A stretch of 41,589 nucleotides of DNA from Methanosarcina spelaei (GTDB lineage: Archaea > Halobacteriota > Methanosarcinia > Methanosarcinales > Methanosarcinaceae). Each line of letters opens with the position of its first letter. The stretch's first letter is position 1. The notes beneath the pieces were generated by a model that worked only from the letters and a program-made list of their open reading frames with translations, was not told the origin of the DNA and made no database searches. This document shows, piece after piece, positions 1-8,720 of the stretch. A program made the translations under genes and the position numbers. Location: assembly GCF_002287235.1 (NCBI RefSeq), contig NZ_LMVP01000179.1, positions 1 through 41,589 on the forward strand, in the 5' to 3' direction.

Positions 1-963
1 TTCTATGTCCCATCTTGCTCCATATAAGTTTGCAATATCTTTTGCATTCAAAATCTCTTTCTGAATATTTGTGATATAAATGTGGTGCTTTTCATCCTCG
101 TCATTATATACTGCAACAAGACGTACATTCATCTCATCCTGTTTTTGCTTGCCTTTATATTCTCTTCTTTTGAATGCTATTTTTACAACTGCATCAATAT
201 CTTTTCCAGAAAGTTGCTTAATGCACTCACTAATAGGTTTCCCTATGAAATCTTTGCACTTTGTTTTAGGCATTCCTTCCTCTATTGAAACAACAACAGG
301 ATCCATATTCTTTTTAATTCTTGAAACGAAATACCCCCCATTTTCTTCAACCCTTGCAAACATCTGAGTTTTGTAGAAACCAAGATCAACAAGGAGAATA
401 CGGTCTTTGATCCAGGGACCGATTTTCAATGTTTTTATCTCAGCTGATTTTTCGGAGTACAGAGCAACGGTTTTAGGGCCGTTAGCAACCGCACTTACCA
501 TAACTCCGACTTTTACTCCAGCAGCTACTGTTCTTGCTCTTGCTGCTGGAAATTTATCTGATAAAGAAGAGTGAAGACGAACAATTGTGCTGTCCTGAAT
601 GACAATATCCTGGAAGTTTTCGAGCTTCTTGCTAAGTTTTCTACCAGGTTCTTTTGCAAGTTCTTCTATGCCGTGAATTACGCACTGATGCAGGAACTCA
701 ACTAGTTCTGGAGTAAAACGATAGTACCAGCTGCTATCGCTTATGGTTTTATGGGACTCAGTTTCATATTCTCGTTTCAAACTGGAAAGTGTACGCTGCA
801 AGCGTACGCCAAAACTAAGAGTTAAAACCCAAAAGATGATGACAGGGTCAATTTTGCGCTCACGTTTTATAAGACCAGTTTCTTTGGCAGTTTGCCTTAA
901 CCACTCTTCGGGAAACATTTCCCGAAGAGAGTCTTCAAGAGTAGGTGGGGGACGAGGAGACAT
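1..963 (-). CDS. IS4-family DDE transposase (3' end outside window)
   Basis: The frame is open without a stop from ATG 963 to the window edge (321 codons), beginning MSPRPPPTLEDSLREMF. It shows the pieces of an IS4-type DDE transposase: a first Asp in IVIQDSTIVRLHSSL, a second Asp in RILLVDLGFYKTQMF, and YGARWDIE at the very edge. The last fits the Y-(2)-R-(3)-E signature of the family; the Lys that should follow lies outside. The upstream DNA to 1041 is the terminal inverted repeat region. The frame looks intact, so this copy could be active. It inserted into a sensor histidine kinase gene and lies antisense to it. The exact IS name cannot be assigned here. Confidence 0.9.
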   Translation of the reverse strand, partial: MSPRPPPTLEDSLREMFPEEWLRQTAKETGLIKRERKIDPVIIFWVLTLSFGVRLQRTLSSLKREYETESHKTISDSSWYYRFTPELVEFLHQCVIHGIEELAKEPGRKLSKKLENFQDIVIQDSTIVRLHSSLSDKFPAARARTVAAGVKVGVMVSAVANGPKTVALYSEKSAEIKTLKIGPWIKDRILLVDLGFYKTQMFARVEENGGYFVSRIKKNMDPVVVSIEEGMPKTKCKDFIGKPISECIKQLSGKDIDAVVKIAFKRREYKGKQKQDEMNVRLVAVYNDEDEKHHIYITNIQKEILNAKDIANLYGARWDIE

Positions 964-1041
964 AGAGATACATGTGTTAAGGTATTGTCATATAAAAACA
1001 TCTTCAAGAGAAGGAATTTAGTGCTTAACCGATGACCAATG
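1..1041 (-). mobile_element. IS4-family insertion sequence, cut by the window edge
   Basis: The element runs off the left edge. Its right boundary is placed at 1041, because the terminal 18 bases (read inward, CATTGGTCATCGGTTAAG) recur exactly as the left end of the MITE at 4481. The histidine kinase homology resumes at 1042. The transposase lies on the minus strand and starts 78 bases inside this end. The other inverted repeat and the target duplication are outside the window. Confidence 0.85.
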
Positions 1042-1619
1042 GACAAGCTTTCAATGAAAGCCAGAACCGTGTATTCTCAATGTCCCTTATCCATGAAGAA
1101 CTTTACAAAGGAAGTGAAGCCTATACACTGGACTTTTCTTCCTATCTCGAAAGGTTAGCTGAAAATCTGCTCAAAACTTACAGCACTAGCAGCAAAAATA
1201 TCTGTCTTAAAATGGATCTGGAAGAAAACACATTTCTTGATATGGATACTGCCGTCCCATTGGGCATAATCGTTAATGAACTCATTTCTAACTCCTTAAA
1301 GCATGCATTTACTGAAAAGAGAAAAGGGGAAATTCAAGTCCGTTTTTGCAGGAATGAAGAAGAAAAGAGTGATAAAATGCACAATTTAATATTCTGTCTG
1401 ACAATTTCGGATAACGGAAAAGGAATTCCTGAAGATCTGGATTTAGAAAATATAGAGTCACTTGGCCTACAGTTAGTAAGCACTCTTGTTGACCAGTTAG
1501 AAGGAGAATTTCAACTGAAAAGGGACAATGGTACTAATTTCAAATTGAGTTTCTCAGTAAAAGAAAAAGAAAATCAGGCATATCAACAGCCCTACATCAA
1601 TTCGTTGAATATAGAGTAA
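1042..1619 (+). pseudogene. Sensor histidine kinase, C-terminal half, truncated by the IS
   Basis: The 195-residue frame from ATG 1032 carries the end of the dimerisation domain (ESQNRVFSMSLIHEELYKG, typical of HisKA_2 kinases) and an HATPase_c domain: N box GIIVNELISNSLKHAF, G1 ISDNGKGIPED and G2 SLGLQLVSTLVDQLEGEF. The phospho-acceptor His region and all sensor domains are missing. The ATG at 1032 lies inside the IS terminal repeat and an in-frame TAA precedes it at 1026, so this start is created by the insertion. The missing 5' part should lie beyond the other end of the IS. The product could still bind ATP but cannot sense or autophosphorylate normally. Confidence 0.85.
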
Positions 1620-1887
1620 CTTAGAGTTTGCATTAGAGTTTGTATTCCACTTCAAAACCGGATTGGTTTTTTCTTCTTATTTAAGTGAAGAATTTATTTT
1701 TTTATAACAGATTATGTACAAATTTACTCTTTATTTCCTTATTTCTATTAAGCACATATTAATATTATAATTAATATTAATATTAATTTTTAAATTAGTC
1801 TATATATAATAAAATGTTTATTTTTTGCATCAGCATCTTAAGAATTTGTTAGAAAAGTATTTATTTTTTTACACTATAAATATATGT

Positions 1888-2382
1888 ATGAGTTCCAAAG
1901 GTACTATTGTTCAAGAGTCCATACCCTATCAGGCATTAGCAGATGAAAATCGAGCCTTAAAAGACGAGATAGAGAGTCTGAGAGTACGCTTAAAGGATGC
2001 CGAGGAAAGGGAAAGAAGTCTTAATGAAGCTCAAGAAATTTCCCACATTGGAAATTGGTGCCGCAATATTGAAACCGGGGAAGTACACTGGTCTGATGAG
2101 GTTTATCGTATTTTTGGATTTGAGCCTCAGGAATTTGGCGTCACATACGACAAGTTTTTGAGCCGTGTACATCCGGATGAGCGTGATTATTTAGTTGAAG
2201 TAGTCAAACAAGCTTTAAATAAAAAGTTCTTTGACGCTGAATATAGAATAATTCGAACTGATGGAGTAGAACGTATACTGCACGAGGATATCAAGGTTAT
2301 TTGTAATAATGAGAATGTTCCAATTCGACTAAGCGGAACAGTTCAGGACATTACTGAACGTAAAAAAGCTAAAAAGCTTTGA
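1888..2382 (+). CDS. Stand-alone PAS-domain protein, probably a truncated sensor kinase
   Basis: About 164 residues from ATG 1888. A longer frame from 1825 adds only an unlikely AT-rich leader. A short coiled-coil (residues about 15-45, ENRALKDEIESLRVRLKDAE) precedes one PAS_3-type domain (HIGNWCRNIETGEVHWSDE, FLSRVHPDERD, FDAEYRIIRTDG), ending in GTVQDITERKKAKKL. In Methanosarcina sensor kinases the ITERK motif normally leads into another PAS or kinase domain; here a TGA follows at once. It may be the N-terminal remnant of a larger kinase or a free sensor protein. No kinase, output or membrane segment is present. Confidence 0.7.
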   Translation: MSSKGTIVQESIPYQALADENRALKDEIESLRVRLKDAEERERSLNEAQEISHIGNWCRNIETGEVHWSDEVYRIFGFEPQEFGVTYDKFLSRVHPDERDYLVEVVKQALNKKFFDAEYRIIRTDGVERILHEDIKVICNNENVPIRLSGTVQDITERKKAKKL

Positions 2383-2610
2383 TATGGCTCTAAACGATCC
2401 TATGACCCTAATGCATTTACTATAAGAAATATTCCAAAATCAATTTTAGTCTCAGATCCATAGATTTTTAGTTTTTTTCTTATGAGCCGAATTTGATCTG
2501 CCGGAATAAGAATTGACCGGCATTTTTCCATTATTTTTCCATTACTTCTTTGAAATCTATATTATCCAGAATTAATGTAGACTTATTCGATGAAAGTCGG
2601 CTTTTTCGCT

Positions 2611-2722
2611 TTTTTGATTGCTTATTAGCCAGTATTGGAAAGTAGCGTCTTTACGGGAGCTTTTCGTTTTTTGGTTTCTTATTAGCCAGTACTGGAGAGT
2701 AGCGTCTTTACGGGAGCTTTTC
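2611..2722. repeat. Two tandem copies of a 57-bp unit
   Basis: Two near-identical units sit head to tail: TTATTAGCCAGTA recurs at 2622 and 2679, and AGTAGCGTCTTTACGGGAGC at 2641 and 2698, a spacing of 57 bases. They differ at only a few positions. They occupy the otherwise gene-free stretch 2383-2825, between the PAS protein and the convergent nitrilase-like gene. I see no convincing ORF here. Confidence 0.85.
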
Positions 2723-2825
2723 ACGCTCGACGAAGGAGAGCGGCCTATACAAAAGTGAATATTTAAAATCACAGAATGAGAATTGAAATGAACCAAAATA
2801 GAATTTTTGAGAATTTTTGTATACT

Positions 2826-4211
2826 TTAGATAGCCGGGATAAGGATGCACTGGCATTTTCCCTTTATTTCCTCAAAATCCAGATTATTCAGGTTCTTGGT
2901 ATTTTCATGCATAAGCGGTGAGTATTTCCCAATTAGAGAGCTGCTTTTTTCTATTAAATTTTTAAGTTCTTTTCGGTCTGTAGAAGCATTAATACTCTCT
3001 ATTAGAGCCAAAAATTCTTCTGTACTCTCTTTGGTAATATCTCCCTTTTTGATAAGGCGTATTTCTTTTTCTTCAAAGATGTGTATAAATGATGTTTTTA
3101 TTGGCTCATGCCCGGGTTGCACGTCTCTTGAAGCGGAAAATTGAGTATTTATGGTAGCCAGCAGAATAAACTGCTCCTTCTGGTCTTTAAAATGGGAAAT
3201 TATTCCCTCATCCTGCATTTTATATGAATCTTTGTCGAGAGTTAGTAAAATGCCGGATGATCCACCCTCAATTTCTTCTTTCTCCGGTTCAAACTGGCCA
3301 TTTTTGATTTTTCCTATCCTGAAAATGCCGTTAGCCATTATACATGCCTTATTTCCGGCACAAAGAGGGCTATTCAGATCATTCTTTGCAACGCCATAAA
3401 ATCTTGAAGGATTAGGATTCGTCTGTGGTACAAGAATTACATCACAGGCAGAAATCAAGCGGTGTCTCAGTTCATCATTGAGGTATTCAAAGCAGACAAG
3501 AACTCCAAGGTTAAGATTATCCCTCAACTTGAAAATATGATTCAGTTTTCCCTGTTTCATGCCTTTATGGAAAAACAGGTCACGTTCTTCCTTTGCTCCA
3601 AACATCTTTTCGTTGTGTATGATTTTTGAATTTGGAATTACAATAGGACAGATATTCTTTCGGAAATCTTCTTCTCCAAAGTCAGAAGTAAAATACTTCT
3701 CGTATTTTTCAAGATTTTCTTCCGTAACGTAGTGTGTACCCGCAAAAACAATTGTTCCGGTTTCGTTTGCATATTCCTGTATATCTTCTAGATAGTCAAA
3801 CGGTATTGAAAATTCAGGAAATACAACAATATCAGCTTTTCCTTTCACAGCCTCAAGTATTGCCATTACCTTTCTTTTATAGGCTTCACTTTCCAGAACT
3901 TTTACTGCGTAGTCTTCACCATAAACATCATATTTTAACTGCACAGCTGCAACTTTCAAATCCCCAGCCGTACAGATACCGTTGCAGCAATCATGCAAGA
4001 AGATGCGAGCTTTTTTATTTTTGCTTATCGTTTCTGAGTAGTCAATATCTCTTATTACTGGTTTCTGAGTTGGAGTTTCAAAGATAATTCTATCTTCACC
4101 ACTGGGAATATACCTTCTTTCCAGAAAATCAATTTCAATTTCATTGTCTTTGATCTCTTCCTTACTCAGCACATGGTCGAAAAGAATCGTATTTGCTGTT
4201 TTTACGGTCAA
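2826..4211 (-). CDS. Carbon-nitrogen hydrolase (nitrilase-fold) protein
   Basis: 461 residues if started at TTG 4211. From about residue 84 (AGDLKVAAVQLKYD) it follows the nitrilase fold, with candidate catalytic Glu133 in VVFPEFSIPF, Cys240 in LGVLVCFEYLN and Lys202 (or Lys207) in EKMFGAKEERD. Such enzymes hydrolyse C-N bonds in amides or nitriles; the substrate cannot be told here. The first 80 residues and the last 120 are outside the canonical domain. The frame stays open for 69 further codons upstream to a TGA at 4419-4421, and that extension looks coding (ALWGLFGHVQKKLKDYIEE). It lacks a usual ATG or GTG start, so the gene may be truncated or frameshifted at its 5' end. No partner gene adjoins it. 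Confidence 0.75.
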   Translation of the reverse strand: MTVKTANTILFDHVLSKEEIKDNEIEIDFLERRYIPSGEDRIIFETPTQKPVIRDIDYSETISKNKKARIFLHDCCNGICTAGDLKVAAVQLKYDVYGEDYAVKVLESEAYKRKVMAILEAVKGKADIVVFPEFSIPFDYLEDIQEYANETGTIVFAGTHYVTEENLEKYEKYFTSDFGEEDFRKNICPIVIPNSKIIHNEKMFGAKEERDLFFHKGMKQGKLNHIFKLRDNLNLGVLVCFEYLNDELRHRLISACDVILVPQTNPNPSRFYGVAKNDLNSPLCAGNKACIMANGIFRIGKIKNGQFEPEKEEIEGGSSGILLTLDKDSYKMQDEGIISHFKDQKEQFILLATINTQFSASRDVQPGHEPIKTSFIHIFEEKEIRLIKKGDITKESTEEFLALIESINASTDRKELKNLIEKSSSLIGKYSPLMHENTKNLNNLDFEEIKGKCQCILIPAI

Positions 4212-4470
4212 TTTGCCTTTTATCTTTTCGGCATCAAATGTGATTCTAAGCTTCCAGTTGTTATAAAAAAGATTAGGGCTGAAAGGCTCCTCAATATAGT
4301 CTTTGAGCTTCTTTTGAACATGTCCAAAAAGACCCCAAAGTGCTTTATCCCTAATTTGACAGAAGCGTATATTTTTTAGTGTATAAATGGGTTTTATGCT
4401 TCTGTTTTCTTCATAAATTCAAATTTTATCATCTATTTATTGATTTGGAATATTTTCATTTTGTTGACTA

Positions 4471-4676
4471 TATTATGCCTCATTGGTCATCGGTTAAGGA
4501 AAAATCGTTATCAATTGCATTGATTTTCATAAAATTTGTTAAATTATTCATCAAATGCAAAACTGGAATCTGATATCGATTTCAATTTAAACACTAAACA
4601 TTTGGGTTTGAGTTTTTCCGTCGAAATCGAGATCAGCAGCTCAAAATCCTTAACCGAATACAAATGTATTATGCCT
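4471..4676. mobile_element. 186-bp MITE with 10-bp target duplication
   Basis: The element is 4481-4666. Its left end CATTGGTCATCGGTTAAGG pairs with the reversed right end CATTTGTATTCGGTTAAGG (16 of 19 identical). The 10-bp sequence tattatgcct occurs directly outside both ends (4471-4480 and 4667-4676), a perfect target duplication of the length usual for IS4 elements. The left 18 bases equal the end of the IS4-family element at 1-1041, so that element is the likely source of its transposase. It carries no gene. The stretch 4419-4971 contains nothing else supported apart from the hairpin at 4792. Confidence 0.9.
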
Positions 4677-4791
4677 AAGTAATACATTTTTTGTAAGAAA
4701 ACACTGTATTAATTTGCAAAATCTGTCAAATTAAGGTTATATATTACTATAATTTGCATGTAGAAATCTTTAATTGGATGAAATGGGGATT

Positions 4792-4827
4792 GCTCCTTGT
4801 TTTTTGTGGGACAAAAAAACAAGGAGC
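4792..4827 (-). terminator. Strong hairpin downstream of the toroid-repeat lipoprotein gene
   Basis: GCTCCTTGTTTTTTGT at 4792-4807 pairs with ACAAAAAAACAAGGAGC at 4811-4827, a 16-bp stem with one bulged A and a 3-base loop. It lies 145 bases after the stop of the minus-strand gene ending at 4972, so a role in 3'-end formation is plausible. The structure is seen; the function is inferred. Confidence 0.5.
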
Positions 4828-4971
4828 ATTTTTACAATCTCCTTTATGATTTGCTGTGGTGCAAAATAGTACTACTTTCTACAGAGCTTTTTCTTATATT
4901 ATTGGTAAAACCGAATTGGGAGATTTTTTCAGAGTCAGATTCTCGATTTATTCTCAAATTTGGACGTTATT

Positions 4972-6744
4972 TTAACATAAGGTTTCCCATGTGATGAGTC
5001 CCCAACTGGTATATTCCAAGCTTGCGTCAAAACTGTCTGGTGAAGCTTCCAAATCTGCATATTCTGGTGCAAGTTTAAACCCTCCATATATATCCTGACA
5101 ATCTTTTAGCCACTTTAATAATTTATCAGAATCTTTTGGTTTTGAATCAAGAGTGTTCAAAGTAACTACGGATATATACGTAGAATGAATATCTGAACTG
5201 TTGGTGTGAATTGGACCTCTTCGGATTATGAAACCACCGTCAGCAATTTGGCCTTCCTGTATCCAGGAAATACAACCTTGTTTGTCCAAAGGAGAACTAC
5301 CAAGTTCTTCCAGAATGTTCACAGAATAAAATGTCATAGATGTGTCTGAAGCTTCGATTCCGAAACCTCCATCGCTTTGCTGAAGACTCTGTATTTTGGC
5401 AACCAACGTATCACTGTTGCTCAATTCAATTCCAAGAAGATTAGCTAATTTTGCTAAGTACAAAGCTTCTTCAAAGTTCATGGATTCAATGGATTGATTA
5501 ACACATTCATCAAAACTTTTTTTAACCCACTTTTCAAATTGGACGTCCTGAGGATATGGATAATTAAGGAGCTTGTATACCATCAGTGAATAGTATGCAC
5601 TTTTTGCATCTTTTGACTCTTCCCTCCATTTATATGTAACATATTTTATAAGTTCTTCTCTATTATCAGGTTCTGAACCCAATATTTTGAGAGATTTCAC
5701 TGCCAGATACGTGTTTTCAGGCGATGATAAAAGACGATAGGCTGATCGAAAACCTCCCCTTCCATCCAAGGGTTCGTGATTGTAAATGAATGTGGAAACA
5801 TTATCATTCAAATTGAGCCCTATTTTTGAGGCAGTTTTTAGAGCTAAATATGTACCTTGTGGTTCCCCATAATTATCTAACAAAGGATTAAAACCTCCAT
5901 CCTGCAATTGTTTTTTTTGCAGATACATTCCAATGTTAGATCGAATTTCAGAGGAAATGTTGCCGTTTATCAACAAAAAATCAGTAAATGAACTCAAGGT
6001 AAACAAGTCCATATCAGTATCAGGCAATAATTTCAATTGATCTTCAATAATACTTTTTTGCTCCATTATTTCTTCCATTCTTGGAGATTGATACTGAGAA
6101 GAAATACTAATACTGTAAAGTTCTAATGCTGATAATAACATCGAAGTTTCACTTGTTGAGTTCAATAGATCATTATTTTCTCCAGATTCATTCCATTTTT
6201 CAATTAACCAATTTCTTGTCAAGGGCATCTGATTTAAATCTACACCAAGAGTATGTAATGTAGTAATAGCTCTGAACGTATCGAGAAGTGCTCCTTCTTC
6301 ATCTCCTTCTTCTTCAGAAAATGATCCATCAGGTCTTTGTAATTCAATTACTTTTGATATTAGGTTTGAACTATTGGCTGGTTTAACCCCAAGCATATCC
6401 AGACTCATAGTCAAGAAATATATATTTCTTATACTAGAACTGTTACCCTGCTTAACTATTTCCTGTTCCTGTGATAGTAACCAATCTACTGTGGCCTGTT
6501 TATACTTAGGCTCTTTATCTAATAATTCTAAAGATTCCAAAAAGTAATAAGTGGAATACAGTGTAGGCTCTCCTGGAGGAAAGTCAGAGTAACCTCCGTC
6601 AATACCTTGTGAATTCCATATTCTATCTATTGTATTACTTCTCCAAGAATCGTTTAATCTTTCTGTTGGAAGTTCATGCATAATACATCCACTTCCTATT
6701 ATTGCTATCAAAAAAAGAGCCTGAATGTGTTTTTTTGGAGACAT
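4972..6744 (-). CDS. Secreted lipoprotein of prenyltransferase/terpene-cyclase-like toroid repeats
   Basis: 590 residues from ATG 6744, with an AGGAG ribosome site just upstream. The N-terminus is a signal sequence (HIQALFLIAIIGSGC) with a lipobox-like GSGC, so it is probably exported and lipid-anchored. The rest is a chain of alpha-helical repeats with the Q..DGGF turn of the squalene-cyclase / protein prenyltransferase alpha-alpha toroid: SQGIDGGYSDF, ELQRPDGSF, QLQDGGFNP, GRGGFRSAY, LQQSDGGFG, GQIADGGF and DIYGGFKL. I see no DxDD cyclase motif and no zinc-site pattern, so a binding role outside the cell is more likely than catalysis. The small secreted protein 117 bases upstream has the same direction and may be its partner. 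Confidence 0.75.
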   Translation of the reverse strand: MSPKKHIQALFLIAIIGSGCIMHELPTERLNDSWRSNTIDRIWNSQGIDGGYSDFPPGEPTLYSTYYFLESLELLDKEPKYKQATVDWLLSQEQEIVKQGNSSSIRNIYFLTMSLDMLGVKPANSSNLISKVIELQRPDGSFSEEEGDEEGALLDTFRAITTLHTLGVDLNQMPLTRNWLIEKWNESGENNDLLNSTSETSMLLSALELYSISISSQYQSPRMEEIMEQKSIIEDQLKLLPDTDMDLFTLSSFTDFLLINGNISSEIRSNIGMYLQKKQLQDGGFNPLLDNYGEPQGTYLALKTASKIGLNLNDNVSTFIYNHEPLDGRGGFRSAYRLLSSPENTYLAVKSLKILGSEPDNREELIKYVTYKWREESKDAKSAYYSLMVYKLLNYPYPQDVQFEKWVKKSFDECVNQSIESMNFEEALYLAKLANLLGIELSNSDTLVAKIQSLQQSDGGFGIEASDTSMTFYSVNILEELGSSPLDKQGCISWIQEGQIADGGFIIRRGPIHTNSSDIHSTYISVVTLNTLDSKPKDSDKLLKWLKDCQDIYGGFKLAPEYADLEASPDSFDASLEYTSWGLITWETLC

Positions 6745-6861
6745 CTCTCTTACTCCTATAAATATTAATTGAAAAATAAAAATTGTTGCTCTTCGACGTT
6801 TTCAAGGGGGATTTCATCCATTCAAAATGACGAAGAGCCAAGATTGTCAATACCTACGTTT

Positions 6862-7377
6862 TTATGCGTCTAAATCAATGTGGGTATTAACTGTATAATC
6901 TGTACTACCGAATCTAAATGTTGCAGAATCGGATTGATCTTCGTCAAAAATGCCAAGTCCATCCGCCTGTAAGTTCTGATAAGTATGAGTTACTGCCCCA
7001 TGTACATTATTCCATATTCCAGTATATGTTGCTGTGCTTCCAGAGGAACTAAAACCTGCACCAGAAGGGAGACTTAAACTGATAGTAACCCCAGAAAAAC
7101 TAACTTGGGAGTTTAGGGTAACTCTATTTGCATAGTAAGGACTTGAGCTATACCATGTGGCTTGAGTAGTACCATCTCCAACAAACACTTGATGCGTTAC
7201 ATAATCGGTTCGAATTCCATGGAAATAACTATTTAATGTCATGGGTGAAGCCCCAAGATACATACTATCTGAATCGGACCCACTATCTTCCCTACTTACG
7301 TATGCACTTGCTGTCGGCATGAAAGCTGTGCTTACTAGGAATATTGCCAAAATCAAAATTCCTGCTCTAGGTTTCAT
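6862..7377 (-). CDS. Small secreted protein of unknown function
   Basis: 171 residues from ATG 7377; a GTG at 7398 would add seven residues and has no separate ribosome site. An N-terminal signal peptide (about residues 5-25, ending TASA) precedes a mature part rich in Ser, Thr, Gly, Tyr and Asn with alternating hydrophobic residues. This suggests a beta-sandwich, and cysteine is absent. I do not recognise the family. It lies directly upstream of the toroid-repeat lipoprotein in the same orientation and they may be co-transcribed. Confidence 0.65.
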   Translation of the reverse strand: MKPRAGILILAIFLVSTAFMPTASAYVSREDSGSDSDSMYLGASPMTLNSYFHGIRTDYVTHQVFVGDGTTQATWYSSSPYYANRVTLNSQVSFSGVTISLSLPSGAGFSSSGSTATYTGIWNNVHGAVTHTYQNLQADGLGIFDEDQSDSATFRFGSTDYTVNTHIDLDA

Positions 7378-7898
7378 CTTTGTTGTCGTATTTATCACCT
7401 TTTATTTAGTTTTTCAGGAGGCAACATCAGGCAAGCTTTAAGTAATATTTATTCTGACTTGATGATGCTTCTATTAGGTATGGTTTAAATAAAGCCTGAA
7501 AAGTTAATTCGCACTCCATAAACAAATTTAAAAAACACATATATATATTTTTTGTCCAGATAGTAGATATAATAGAAAATATAACATATATTTATAATAA
7601 GTATATATATTAAAATGATAATTTAAGTTTTTATAACAAAAATATATGTATATGTGCAGATAAAGGTCTTTTTTTATTAATTTTCTATGAAATATATGAA
7701 AATATATTTATAAATACTAATAATTATCTTTAAATATTCTTAACTTTTGAATTAAATGCACATTTTTATTTATTATACCAACATATAAATAATAATATGT
7801 ATTTTTTTATTTAATATAGCATTTCACTAATTTATCATCAAACCGAATTTTATTCCTTCTTTTTCTTATTTATTCGTTTGATCAGGTAATGGCTCCAC
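7378..7898. other. AT-rich non-coding stretch
   Basis: About 520 bases of very AT-rich sequence with many short TATA-like runs. I see no ORF with coding character, no strong hairpin and no repeat array. It should contain the promoter of the minus-strand secreted protein gene, but a single TATA box cannot be picked out. Confidence 0.5.
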
Positions 7899-8560
7899 TA
7901 AGAGCCTACCCGAAAAGTAGAAGAACTACGATGCATGGTAATGTTTTGTAGTGACAAGACAAAAACCAGGACATGATTGAGATCCCAGACAAATTCTGGA
8001 ATATCATCAAATCTTTAATACCACTTCCCAAAGCCGAAGAAGAAGTCTGGAACACGCAATGGATGGAGCTATGACAAAAGCACCATTGGGCGGAGATGGG
8101 ACCGAAGCTAATCCTACTGACCGTGGCAAAAAAGGAACGAAAAGGAGTGTATTAATGGAAGGAAAGGGCATACCACTTTATATTGCTGTGGACGGAGACA
8201 ATCGCCACGATAAAATGCTTGTAAAAGGGATTCTTGATGCCATAATTGTTGAAAGACATTCTATAGAGGACGTAATTCAGAATATGTGTATGGATAAAGG
8301 ATATAATTATCCTGATATCGAAGAATTGGTAGAAGAATACGGTTATACTGCCCATATACGGAGACGTGGAGAAGAAAAATAGAAAAAAACAAAGTTACAA
8401 AGCCAAGAAGGTGGGTCGTAGAAAGAACGCATTCCTAGCTGAATAGATTCAGAAGACTGCTTATTTAATGGGAAAAGAAAATTGAGAATTACCTTGTTAT
8501 GCTTCATTTCGTATGTTCAGATAAATTTCGGAGTAACGGGACTTTTCGGATAGGTTCTAA
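7899..8560. mobile_element. Decayed IS5-family element with 3-bp target duplication
   Basis: The element spans 7902-8557. Its left end GAGCCTACCCGAAAAGT and the reversed right end GAACCTATCCGAAAAGT differ at two positions, and TAA flanks both sides (7899-7901 and 8558-8560). It is far shorter than an intact IS5-type element because much of the transposase is deleted, so it can only move if a transposase is supplied elsewhere. Related ends (GAGCCTATCC.AAAA) occur at 20315 and 38796. Confidence 0.85.
7973..8537 (+). pseudogene. IS5-family transposase remnant
   Basis: Three broken pieces remain. ATG 7973 gives the N-terminus MIEIPDKFWNIIKSLIPLPK, which joins abruptly to the catalytic core. A frame shift leads to 8059-8382, with WMDGAMTKAPLGGDGTEANP (first Asp) and MCMDKGYNYPDIEELVEEYG (second Asp). 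After a stop at 8380 the C-terminal part with the catalytic Glu is degraded in several frames, for example GRRKNAF where VVERTHSW is expected. The internal deletion, frameshifts and stops make it non-functional. A related fragment lies at 37128. Confidence 0.85.
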
Positions 8561-8720
8561 GTTGCGTTGAATACTATAAATTTAAAAATATGTTATAATA
8601 TCAGAAATTCTTTTGTTTTATTCTGACATTGGAGAATAATCATTTTGCCTAGAATCAGATCATTTTCAGACAAACTCTAAGTTTTCTAGGGGCTTTCCAG
8701 TTTTTTGCGTTAGTTCGAAG

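Noticed and set aside
80-1021. Plus-strand ORFs over the left end
   Set aside because: They are antisense to the open transposase frame on the minus strand, which shows clear IS4 motifs.
2826-4418. Reverse transcriptase-nitrilase fusion
   Set aside because: No reverse transcriptase motif (such as YxDD) can be seen upstream; kept only as a hypothesis to test.
4797-4994. 65-residue ORF over the 4.8-kb hairpin
   Set aside because: It is produced by the hairpin and AT-rich spacer and overlaps the end of the lipoprotein gene on the other strand.
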